This document shows, in pieces, positions 1-5,307 of a stretch of 5,874 bases of DNA. Origin of the DNA: Deltaproteobacteria bacterium (lineage in GTDB: Bacteria; Myxococcota_A; Polyangia; HGW-17; SLPX01); assembly GCA_011390535.1 (NCBI GenBank), contig JAABSF010000195.1:1-5874 (forward strand), given 5' to 3'. Made by a program: the position numbers and the translations under genes. Positions within the stretch are counted from its first letter, which is position 1. Every line of letters begins with the position of its first letter. Under the pieces are notes generated by a model. It saw only the letters and a list, made by a program, of their open reading frames with translations. It made no database searches and was not told the DNA's origin.

Positions 1-1
1 C

Positions 2-871
2 AGGCATCCCATGCCTTACGGAGATCTGTCGGCCATGGCCGTTCAGCGGTTCGGGTCTTTGGAAGATATAGATAAACACAACTGCACGATTGAAGAACGT
101 GAAGAGTATGAGTATCACGCGGATCACGGTATAGTTTTGTACGCCGGCGTGGATTATGGCGCAATTCTCACGGAAGCCGAGACCGAGGCGGATGTGATTA
201 TTTGGGACGGTGGTAATAATGACTGGCCGTTTTACGTTCCTGATATGGAGATTGTGGTCGCTGATCCGTTGCGTCTCGGTCATGAGGTGAGCTACTTCCC
301 TGGTGAGATAAACTTCCGCCGGGCAGACGCTCTTATCCTGAACAAGGCCGACAGCGCCAAACCAGAGGATCTCGAAACGCTGAAACAACGTGCTCATGAT
401 CTCAACCCCGAAGCAACCGTAATAGTTACAGACTCAGAGGTGACAGTGGACGACGCCTCTCTGATTGAAGGAAAGCGGGTTCTTGTAATTGATGACGGCC
501 CTACCCTTACTCATGGAGAGATGGGGTTTGGTGCCGGCCAAGTAGCCGCAGACAAGTTCGGCGCGAAGGAAGTGATCGATCCGCGGTCATTTGCGGTTGG
601 TTCGATAAAAGAACTCTACACCAGATTTCCCCATTTGGGTAATGTCGTTCCGGCGATGGGTTATTACGAAGAGCAGCTAAAGGAACTAAAAGAGACTATC
701 GACAAATCCGAGTGTGACACTGTTGTGGTGGCTACACCTTTCCATCTGAAGCGCTTGTTTGACATTGGGAAGCCGGCAGCCAAGGTGAGCTATGTTTCAA
801 AAGATCGTGGTACACCTACAATTGAATCACTTGTAGAGGATTTCATTGAAGAGCGTGGGCTGAAAGGTTGA
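2..871 (+). CDS. COG2403 family predicted GTPase / cyclic 2,3-diphosphoglycerate synthetase-like protein, 5'-truncated
   Basis: The C-terminal 289 residues of a protein that starts outside the window. The first ATG (position 11) is not a credible start: no ribosome binding site precedes it, the frame is open to the edge, and the preceding codons give Arg-His-Pro, so the join reads RHPMPYGDL, a stretch I recognise as internal to this family. Counting from that Met, visible landmarks are HNCTIEEREEYEYH (33-46), YAGVDY (44-49), WDGGNND (65-71, Walker B-like), LNKAD (110-114, resembling the NKxD guanine-specificity motif of GTPases) and DDGPTLTHGEMGFG (161-174). Family members are usually about 440-460 residues, so roughly a third, including the N-terminal nucleotide-binding region, is missing. 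The archaeal relative makes cyclic 2,3-diphosphoglycerate; the bacterial role is not established. It is probably cytoplasmic, as no membrane segment is visible. The ornithine carbamoyltransferase gene follows 80 bases later on the same strand, suggesting a link to carbamoyl-phosphate or arginine metabolism. Family assignment is confident; the reaction is not. Confidence 0.88.
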   Translation, partial: RHPMPYGDLSAMAVQRFGSLEDIDKHNCTIEEREEYEYHADHGIVLYAGVDYGAILTEAETEADVIIWDGGNNDWPFYVPDMEIVVADPLRLGHEVSYFPGEINFRRADALILNKADSAKPEDLETLKQRAHDLNPEATVIVTDSEVTVDDASLIEGKRVLVIDDGPTLTHGEMGFGAGQVAADKFGAKEVIDPRSFAVGSIKELYTRFPHLGNVVPAMGYYEEQLKELKETIDKSECDTVVVATPFHLKRLFDIGKPAAKVSYVSKDRGTPTIESLVEDFIEERGLKG

Positions 872-951
872 TTTTGTTGCAATAAATCCCCCATTTCAAA
901 GCGCTTCTTATCGCTGATTCGTTTTTAAACATCATTTAACGGAGGTTTAGA

Positions 952-1881
952 ATGTTAGGGAAAGATTTTCTTTCTATCGCTACTTTGGAACCCGGAGACG
1001 TTGAAGATCTCTTGAAACTGGCCCTTGATGTCAAGGCCGACCCGAAGGAATACAAGAAAGCTCTTAAACGACAGGTTCTGGGGATGGTTTTTCAAAAGAG
1101 CTCCACCCGGACCAGAGTGAGCTTTGAGGTCGGGATGTATCAGTTGGGCGGCACAGGACTTTTTCTATCTTCTAACGATTTGCAGTTAGGTAGGGGCGAG
1201 ACCCTCGCCGACACAGCCAGAGTTTTATCCAGATATCTTGATGGGATCATGGCGCGTGTGTACGGACACGAAGATATCGAAGAGCTTGCAAAACACGCAA
1301 CAGTGCCGGTGATAAACGGTCTCTCCGATAAATATCATCCGTGTCAGGCGCTTGCAGATTATCTGACTATGAAAGAGCATGTCGGCGAGCTGAAAGGCAA
1401 ACGCTTGTGTTATATCGGTGACGCAAACAATGTTTACAATTCTCTTGTTTATGGTGGAATAAAGCTTGGGGTGAACGTTACAATAGGTGCACCCGAGGTC
1501 TACCAGCCATCTGAAGATTTTCTCAAAGTTGTGAAACCTCAAGCCGAGGCGGCTGGAGTGGAGTTGGCTATAACCAACGATCCGGAGAAAGCCGTCGCAG
1601 GGGCGGATATAATTTATACTGATGTATGGGCGTCCATGGGGCAAGAAGATGAACGACAGGTGCGGTTGAAGGCATTTCAGCCTTATCAGGTGAACGAGAA
1701 GCTCATGTCCGTTGCGGGGCCGCAGGCCCGCTTCATGCATTGCTTGCCTGCACACAGGGGTGAGGAAGTCACGGATGAAGTGGCCGACAGTGAGGCCTCA
1801 ATAATATTCGATCAGGCAGAGAATCGTCTGCATGCGCAAAAGGCATTGATGATCCGTCTCATGGGCAAGAAACATAAATAA
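952..1881 (+). CDS. argF: Ornithine carbamoyltransferase
   Basis: Cytoplasmic enzyme that transfers the carbamoyl group of carbamoyl phosphate to ornithine, giving citrulline and phosphate (arginine biosynthesis, or the reverse direction in arginine catabolism). At 309 residues it is complete and of normal length. The carbamoyl-phosphate loop is STRTR at 51-55 within SSTRTRVSFE; QLGRGET lies at 78-84; HPCQ at 129-132; the second-domain GDANNVYNSL at 156-165; the SMG loop in DVWASMG at 224-230; and the ornithine/catalytic signature HCLPAHRGEEV at 263-273. GGAGG at 941-945, six bases before the ATG, supports this start. The short length resembles anabolic ArgF more than the longer catabolic ArcB (about 335 residues), but no arginine deiminase or carbamate kinase is in view to settle the direction. 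It follows the COG2403 gene and precedes a nitroreductase gene on the same strand. The SMG and HCLP motifs favour ornithine over other carbamoyltransferase substrates. Confidence 0.96.
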   Translation: MLGKDFLSIATLEPGDVEDLLKLALDVKADPKEYKKALKRQVLGMVFQKSSTRTRVSFEVGMYQLGGTGLFLSSNDLQLGRGETLADTARVLSRYLDGIMARVYGHEDIEELAKHATVPVINGLSDKYHPCQALADYLTMKEHVGELKGKRLCYIGDANNVYNSLVYGGIKLGVNVTIGAPEVYQPSEDFLKVVKPQAEAAGVELAITNDPEKAVAGADIIYTDVWASMGQEDERQVRLKAFQPYQVNEKLMSVAGPQARFMHCLPAHRGEEVTDEVADSEASIIFDQAENRLHAQKALMIRLMGKKHK

Positions 1882-1941
1882 GGCTCAAAAGAGAAGACAG
1901 AGTTGCCTTTTATTTGTTTGAGTCGAAGGGAGCAAAGAGGA

Positions 1942-2505
1942 ATGGACGCGCTTGAATGTATCATGACTCGAAGAACAATAAGGAGGTTTGCGGACTCTCC
2001 TGTTGCTGATGAAGATCTTCATGAGATGATAGAGGCTGTTCGTATGGCGCCGAGCTGGGCCAACACGCAGTGTGTTTCACTGGTTGTTGTTAAAGATCCA
2101 GAAATCAAAACGGCGCTTCAGGGAACTTTGCCACAAGGAAACCCCGCCAGAAATGGAGTTGTTGAGGCACCATGCGTAATAGCCCTTTGTGCCAAAAAGG
2201 GGCTTTCGGGCTATTACAATGGTGAGCCGGCTACACCGTTTGGCGATTGGTTTCTATTTGACGCCGGCCTTGCCTGCCAGAACCTTGCCTTGGCGGCTCA
2301 CGCCATGGGATATGGTGTAGTGAATGTCGGGCTGATGGATCAACAGGCGGCTTCTTCGATTCTGAAATTGCCTGAAGGCATGGTCTGCTTGGAGCTGTTG
2401 CCCCTTGGAAGGCCCGCAGTTATCCCGGAAAAAGCTCCCGAAAGAAAACCTGTCGCGGAGCTGGTGTACGAAAACAGCTTCGGTGAGGCTCTCCGATCAA
2501 AATAG
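1942..2505 (+). CDS. Nitroreductase-family FMN-dependent oxidoreductase
   Basis: A 187-residue single-domain flavoprotein of the nitroreductase superfamily, which uses FMN and NAD(P)H to reduce nitroaromatics, quinones or other electrophiles; the physiological substrate cannot be read from sequence. Seen here: TRRTIRRF at 9-16, the N-terminal basic motif that contacts the FMN phosphate; APSWANTQ at 37-44, the conserved Ala-Pro-Ser segment near the flavin; DAGLACQNLALAAHAMGYG at 107-125, the central helix and Gly-rich turn typical of the family; and LPLGRPA at 153-159 near the C-terminus. Length matches the compact bacterial members (about 170-200). I chose ATG at 1942 over an upstream in-frame TTG at 1903 because GGGAG (1928-1932) lies nine bases before the ATG and homology begins right after it. 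The gap to the argF stop is 60 bases, so co-transcription is possible. No signal peptide is visible, so it is probably cytoplasmic. Its stop is 8 bases from the stop of the convergent lipoprotein gene. Confidence 0.92.
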   Translation: MDALECIMTRRTIRRFADSPVADEDLHEMIEAVRMAPSWANTQCVSLVVVKDPEIKTALQGTLPQGNPARNGVVEAPCVIALCAKKGLSGYYNGEPATPFGDWFLFDAGLACQNLALAAHAMGYGVVNVGLMDQQAASSILKLPEGMVCLELLPLGRPAVIPEKAPERKPVAELVYENSFGEALRSK

Positions 2506-2513
2506 AACGATCT

Positions 2514-3005
2514 CTAAAGCCCCAGTAGATCATATTTAGGAGACATGAACTCCATATCTTTGCCCCAAGTCGGGAAACTCCACTTTTTCGCCTCTTCCAG
2601 AACGCATTGAATAAAAATGTCGTCTTTGATTTTCGGCGAGATGCTGAAGATCCACGTCTTTGAAGGGTTGGGGTTCAAGCCGATCTTTACACCTACAATC
2701 AGGTTTCCTTCCAACTCCGGGTCTTCTTTGCGGTTTACAAACTCTTGAAAACATCTCTCGACAGCTATCCGTCCAAGGTTGAACACCCGCTGAATCTCTT
2801 CGACATGTTCCGGAGTTAGCTTCATTGCCAGAGCGCCGTCGTCTTCAGTGTCCTGTTCATTTTCGTAATTGGCGGGTCGAGGTGTGGTCTCCTTTTTCTT
2901 GCCGGGGTCGGAGCATCCGATAATTACCGATGAAAACAAGCCTAAGGTAAGCCACAATGTTTTTGCCCACTGACCGAATACCAAACATCTACTTCTCTGT
3001 CTCAT
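2514..3005 (-). CDS. Small lipoprotein with an AgmX/PglI-like C-terminal domain
   Basis: A 163-residue protein with a basic N-terminus, a hydrophobic stretch at about 17-30 and a lipobox VIIGC with Cys31 as the predicted lipidated residue, so it is probably exported and anchored to a membrane. Residues 32-65 are a low-complexity, charged linker (KKKETTPRPANYENEQDTEDD). Residues 67-148 resemble the AgmX/PglI C-terminal domain found in myxobacterial gliding-related and other periplasmic proteins: a helix with R-x-x-x-x-x-x-C-F (Cys85), then PELEGNLIVGVKIG (96-109), a second Cys at 134 (IQCVLEEAKKW) and the closing WSFPTW (142-147). The domain call is from memory of the pattern and was not run against a profile. 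In many relatives the domain ends a long multi-domain protein; here it is almost alone behind a lipid anchor. AGGAGA (3011-3016) sits five bases before the ATG and a perfect TATAAT lies upstream, so it is probably transcribed on its own. The two Cys might form a disulfide. Function unknown. Confidence 0.82.
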   Translation of the reverse strand: MRQRSRCLVFGQWAKTLWLTLGLFSSVIIGCSDPGKKKETTPRPANYENEQDTEDDGALAMKLTPEHVEEIQRVFNLGRIAVERCFQEFVNRKEDPELEGNLIVGVKIGLNPNPSKTWIFSISPKIKDDIFIQCVLEEAKKWSFPTWGKDMEFMSPKYDLLGL

Positions 3006-3039
3006 GGTGCTCTCCTGTTTTTGTTAGGCAATTGTCCCC

Positions 3040-3068
3040 ATTATACGAACCCGCTCGGTTGCAATAAA
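3040..3068 (-). promoter_or_regulatory. Candidate sigma-70-type promoter of the lipoprotein gene
   Basis: On the minus strand a perfect TATAAT (3045-3040) lies about 35 bases before the lipoprotein start codon. The -35 position, 17 bases upstream (3068-3063), reads TTTATT, a poor match to TTGACA, so the call rests on the -10 box. The predicted leader would be about 25-30 bases and contains the AGGAGA ribosome binding site. Confidence 0.5.
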
Positions 3069-3093
3069 ACGATTAAAAAGTCTACGCTTTAAA

Positions 3094-3142
3094 CATAAGA
3101 GTCAGCCTTATGGCTACCAGCTTACGATCGGGTTCACGACCG
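3094..3142 (-). terminator. Hairpin cluster downstream of crt, possible terminator or mRNA 3' end
   Basis: The 139-base gap after the crt stop codon holds several short stems in minus-strand RNA. CGGTCG/CGATCG (within 3125-3142) pairs six bases including one G-U. AGCC/GGCT (3115-3104, loop ATAA) and CATAAG/CTTATG (3112-3094, 7-base loop) overlap and are mutually exclusive. The last is followed by only TTT, then AAAG and further on TTTTT, so it is not a textbook intrinsic terminator. It is offered as the most likely place for the crt transcript to end. Confidence 0.3.
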
Positions 3143-3144
3143 GG

Positions 3145-3927
3145 TTAATTCCCTTTATATTCAGGCTTTTTCTTTTCGATAAAAGCCTTCATCCCGTGTC
3201 TTTGATCATTTGTACCAAAAAGCCCGGCAAAGACCTGTCTTTCAATCTCTAATGCTCCACACAGAGGCAAATCGAACCCTTGATAGATCAATCTTTTTGC
3301 TTGAGCTACCGCCAAAGGGCCTTTCGAGGCTATCAAGCGGCTTCGTTCCATGACTTTATCCATCAGCTCATCTGCAGGATATACCTCATTGATCATCCCC
3401 ATGGTCTTGGCTTCCTGAGCATTAACGATTTCACCTGTGTACAACAACTCACGCCCTTTTGCCAGCCCAACACGCCGGACCAATCTCTGGGTGCCTCCAA
3501 AGCCCGGTACCACGGCGAGGTTTACTTCGGGTTGACCGAAACGGGCGTTTTCCGAAGCGTAAATTATGTCGCATGCCATCGCAAGCTCGTTCCCGCCGCC
3601 GAGAGAGAACCCATTGACTGCGGCGATAACCGGTTGCTGAATCTCCTCAATGGCGGTGCATAATCTGTGCCCCAGCTCGGAGAAAGCTCTGGCTTGGGTC
3701 ACCGACAAGTTGACCATCTCTTTTATGTCGGCGCCGGCGGCGAAAGCTTTTTTGCCCGACCCTGTTATCACCAACACACGAATGTCTTCGCTGGAGCTGA
3801 GCTCTCCGACAGCGCCATAGATTTCCATCATGGTTTTGGAATTCAGCGCGTTCAATTGCTCCGGTCTGTTGATTGTAATGATTCCCACCGGAGGCTTCTT
3901 TTCCACTAATATGTTTTCAAATGCCAT
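3145..3927 (-). CDS. crt: Enoyl-CoA hydratase / 3-hydroxybutyryl-CoA dehydratase (crotonase family)
   Basis: A 260-residue crotonase-fold enzyme that reversibly hydrates a 2-enoyl-CoA; with the neighbouring dehydrogenase, the likely pair is (S)-3-hydroxybutyryl-CoA and crotonyl-CoA. The CoA-binding and oxyanion-hole motif AFAAGADIKEM spans 61-71, and GGGNELAMACD lies at 110-120 with Glu114. FGQPEVNLAVVPGFGGTQRL (130-149) carries Glu134. The two Glu are 20 residues apart, as in rat mitochondrial enoyl-CoA hydratase (Glu144 and Glu164, from memory), and Ala66 and Gly111 fall at its oxyanion-hole positions. Both acid residues being present argues for a true hydratase rather than an isomerase or hydrolase. 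Length is normal, and the C-terminal EKKKPEYKGN resembles the usual EKR/KPxF/YxG tail. The ATG is preceded by GGGAG (3939-3935) at seven bases. It lies 75 bases after hbd on the same strand, probably in one operon. Chain-length preference cannot be told, so a general beta-oxidation role is also possible. Cytoplasmic. Confidence 0.95.
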   Translation of the reverse strand: MAFENILVEKKPPVGIITINRPEQLNALNSKTMMEIYGAVGELSSSEDIRVLVITGSGKKAFAAGADIKEMVNLSVTQARAFSELGHRLCTAIEEIQQPVIAAVNGFSLGGGNELAMACDIIYASENARFGQPEVNLAVVPGFGGTQRLVRRVGLAKGRELLYTGEIVNAQEAKTMGMINEVYPADELMDKVMERSRLIASKGPLAVAQAKRLIYQGFDLPLCGALEIERQVFAGLFGTNDQRHGMKAFIEKKKPEYKGN

Positions 3928-3942
3928 TCTGTTGCTCCCAAT

Positions 3943-3967
3943 GCATAACGCATAACGTTGTTATGCG
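3943..3967 (-). repeat. Perfect 8-bp inverted repeat with an adjacent third arm, hbd-crt spacer
   Basis: In the 75-base spacer, CGCATAAC (3949-3956) and GTTATGCG (3960-3967) form a perfect inverted repeat with a 3-base loop. The heptamer GCATAAC is also tandemly duplicated (3943-3949 and 3950-3956), so in mRNA either copy of GTTATGC could pair with the single opposite arm. The structure ends just before the crt ribosome binding site at 3935-3939. It could be an RNA hairpin that adjusts crt translation or stability, or a protein-binding operator; sequence alone does not decide. Confidence 0.6.
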
Positions 3968-4002
3968 AGATAAACGATACGTGTTTAGTTGTGTTTCCTT
4001 AT

Positions 4003-4860
4003 TTATTTTTCGTAGTTGTAAAAACCTCGCCCTGTTTTTCTTCCCAGCCAGCCGGCCTGCACATATTGCTTTAACAGCGGGCAAGGTCGGTACTTGGGAT
4101 CTCCCAACTCACGATGGAGCACCTGCGCGATGGCGAGACATGTATCCAAACCGATGAGATCAGCCAGAGCAAGGGGCCCCATGGGGTGATTTAGCCCCAG
4201 CTTAATTCCGTTGTCGATATCTTCCGGTGTCCCAAGCCCTTCAAAAAGTGCAAAGACAGCCTCGTTCAGCATCGGGATCAATATTCTGTTTACGATAAAC
4301 CCCGGGACATCGCGAGAGGTGACACAAACTTTCTTGAAAGACTCGGCCAGGTTTTTGGTCGTTTCATATGTCTCTTGGGAGGTGGCCAATCCTTTGATCA
4401 GCTCAACAAGTTTCATGATGGGCACAGGATTCATGAAATGCATACCGATGACTTTTTCAGGACGGCTCGTCACTGCCGCCAACAAGGTTATGGAAATAGA
4501 AGAAGTGTTAGTGGCTAAAATCGCCCCCTTTTTTAGGGACCTGTCCATTTCAGCGAAAATCTTCTTTTTGAGCTCTATATTTTCAGTCGCCGCCTCTATT
4601 GCAATATCAGCATCTTCCAGAGCGTTCATGGAGCTTGTCGGTCGAATTCGCGCAAGAATTGTATCTCTCTCCGAAGTCTCGATTTTTTCTTTTTTGACGA
4701 GGCGATCCAGGCCTTTGGCGATCTTCTCTTTGCCTTTGTCCGCCAGCTCTTGATTTATATCCAGCAAAACCACTTCCAAGCCGGCTTGCGCCGCTACTTG
4801 AGCGATACCGTTACCCATTTGTCCTGCGCCTACTACAGCTAGTTTTTTGATCTCTGACAT
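4003..4860 (-). CDS. hbd: 3-hydroxybutyryl-CoA / 3-hydroxyacyl-CoA dehydrogenase
   Basis: A 285-residue NAD(P)-dependent enzyme that interconverts acetoacetyl-CoA and (S)-3-hydroxybutyryl-CoA. The Rossmann motif GAGQMGNGIA is at 11-20, with Asp34 (LLDI) at the end of the second strand, which suggests NAD preference. Catalytic residues match the human enzyme by spacing: Ser120 (NTSS), His141 in GMHFMNPVP (139-147), Glu153 in MKLVELI (149-155) and Asn191 in PGFIVNR (186-192). The C-terminal domain carries GLNHPMGPLALADLIGLD (222-239) and the GRKTGRGFYNY ending (273-283). The length equals that of stand-alone clostridial-type Hbd. The frame is open upstream to 4938, but I chose ATG at 4860: AAGGA (4871-4866 region) is spaced about five to six bases from it, whereas the ATG at 4866 abuts the Shine-Dalgarno, and homology begins at MSEIKKLAVVG. 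It is followed 75 bases later by crt. No thiolase or acyl-CoA dehydrogenase gene is in view, so direction (butyrate formation, polyhydroxybutyrate or fatty-acid oxidation) is open. Cytoplasmic. Confidence 0.96.
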   Translation of the reverse strand: MSEIKKLAVVGAGQMGNGIAQVAAQAGLEVVLLDINQELADKGKEKIAKGLDRLVKKEKIETSERDTILARIRPTSSMNALEDADIAIEAATENIELKKKIFAEMDRSLKKGAILATNTSSISITLLAAVTSRPEKVIGMHFMNPVPIMKLVELIKGLATSQETYETTKNLAESFKKVCVTSRDVPGFIVNRILIPMLNEAVFALFEGLGTPEDIDNGIKLGLNHPMGPLALADLIGLDTCLAIAQVLHRELGDPKYRPCPLLKQYVQAGWLGRKTGRGFYNYEK

Positions 4861-4876
4861 GGCCATCCTTTCTTTG

Positions 4877-4898
4877 CTTATTGGGTGCTTATTGGGTG
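4877..4898. repeat. 11-bp perfect tandem repeat in the hbd leader
   Basis: CTTATTGGGTG occurs twice head to tail (4877-4887 and 4888-4898), 17-38 bases before the hbd start codon. On the transcribed (minus) strand it reads CACCCAATAAG twice. The period is close to one helical turn, so both copies would face the same side of the DNA, which would suit a dimeric regulator. A recent slippage duplication is the simpler alternative. Confidence 0.7.
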
Positions 4899-4967
4899 AA
4901 CCCTCTTTACATTTCCCACGCCGGAAAAATCTCCACAACTCCGGTCTCTCCCCGGAATTAATAAAGA

Positions 4968-4983
4968 TCTCTCTCTCTCTCTC
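4968..4983. repeat. (TC)8 dinucleotide repeat
   Basis: Sixteen bases of uninterrupted TC on the + strand (GA on the hbd-coding strand). It lies directly downstream of the candidate hbd promoter, in or near the start of the transcript, and could vary in length by slippage. It is not inside a confident gene. Confidence 0.85.
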
Positions 4984-4991
4984 CAGTTCCG

Positions 4992-5020
4992 TTTATTTCC
5001 ACAATTCCCCGTTTTGTCAA
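4992..5020 (-). promoter_or_regulatory. Candidate promoter of hbd-crt
   Basis: A perfect TTGACA (5020-5015, minus strand) is followed after 17 bases by AATAAA (4997-4992), a 4/6 match to TATAAT. Transcription would begin near 4985, giving a leader of about 125 bases that includes the GA tract and the 11-bp repeats. The -35 box overlaps one arm of a short inverted repeat, GTCAA-N11-TTGAC (5016-5036), which could be an operator but is only 5 bp per arm. Confidence 0.45.
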
Positions 5021-5249
5021 CGTAACGGAACTTGACTCACTACCCGGGTGTTTTGAATAATTGAGATGTCTGTGATTGTTTTGTTTTTCTTTTCTGTTCA
5101 AAGATTGTAGAAAAAATTCTTCTTTGACGGTGGGCACAGAGACCAGAATGCTGGTGGGTCCAATTATATTAACAGCGGCCCTGAATGGTAAGGAGCCATC
5201 CGTCAGCTTGCAAATAGACTTCCAGGGCAACAGTGGAGGTCAACTCGAT

Positions 5250-5273
5250 AGAAAGAAAGCCCGCGCTCCGGGC
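5250..5273 (-). terminator. Candidate intrinsic terminator after the kinase-like gene
   Basis: In minus-strand RNA, GCCCG (5273-5269) pairs with CGGGC (5263-5259) across the loop GAGCG, followed at once by TTTCTTTCT (5258-5250). It starts 35 bases past the kinase-like stop codon, where a terminator is expected. The stem is only five base pairs and the tail is interrupted by C, so strength is uncertain. Confidence 0.5.
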
Positions 5274-5307
5274 GGCGTTGGCACAGAAGATTTGTTATGG
5301 CTTTCAA

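Larger units (their letters stand above)
4861..5307. other. 447-base interval between the kinase-like gene and hbd
   Basis: No confident intact gene lies here. From the kinase-like gene towards hbd (minus strand) it holds a GC-rich hairpin with a T-rich tail just after the kinase-like stop, a stretch with coding-like character broken across frames (about 5307-5100), an A-rich run (around 5100-5070 on the minus strand), an ACCCGGGT palindrome (5042-5049), a candidate promoter, a (TC)8 tract and an 11-bp tandem repeat. The last three form a plausible hbd leader of roughly 125 bases. Confidence 0.6.

Noticed and set aside
899..930. AGCG-N8-CGCT followed by GTTTTT after the COG2403 gene, as a terminator
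   Set aside because: The stem is only four base pairs and the T run lies several bases away; too weak to call.
1225..1755. 176-codon open frame on the minus strand inside argF
   Set aside because: It lies antisense to a complete ornithine carbamoyltransferase with all catalytic motifs, has no recognisable domain, and is rich in Cys/His/Arg as expected from antisense reading.
1882..1924. Eight-pair stem GGCTCAAA/TTTGAGTC between argF and the nitroreductase gene
   Set aside because: It includes one G-U pair, the loop is 27 bases and no T tract follows, so neither a terminator nor a regulatory element can be supported.
1903..1941. Upstream TTG start extending the nitroreductase by 13 residues
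   Set aside because: The extension overlaps the ribosome binding site for the ATG at 1942 and has no family similarity.
3280..3909. Two plus-strand open frames inside crt
   Set aside because: Both are antisense to the crotonase active-site region and show no protein-family signal.
4211..4753. 180-codon open frame on the plus strand inside hbd
   Set aside because: Antisense shadow of the dehydrogenase; Ser-rich low-complexity translation with no family resemblance.
4861..4938. 26-residue N-terminal extension of hbd
   Set aside because: It would encode a basic leader absent from the family and is read through the 11-bp tandem repeat; the Shine-Dalgarno fits ATG 4860.
4958..5230. 90-codon minus-strand open frame as an intact gene
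   Set aside because: It has only a TTG start without a Shine-Dalgarno and its C-terminus is read through the GA repeat and the candidate hbd promoter. Part of it is kept only as a possible gene remnant.
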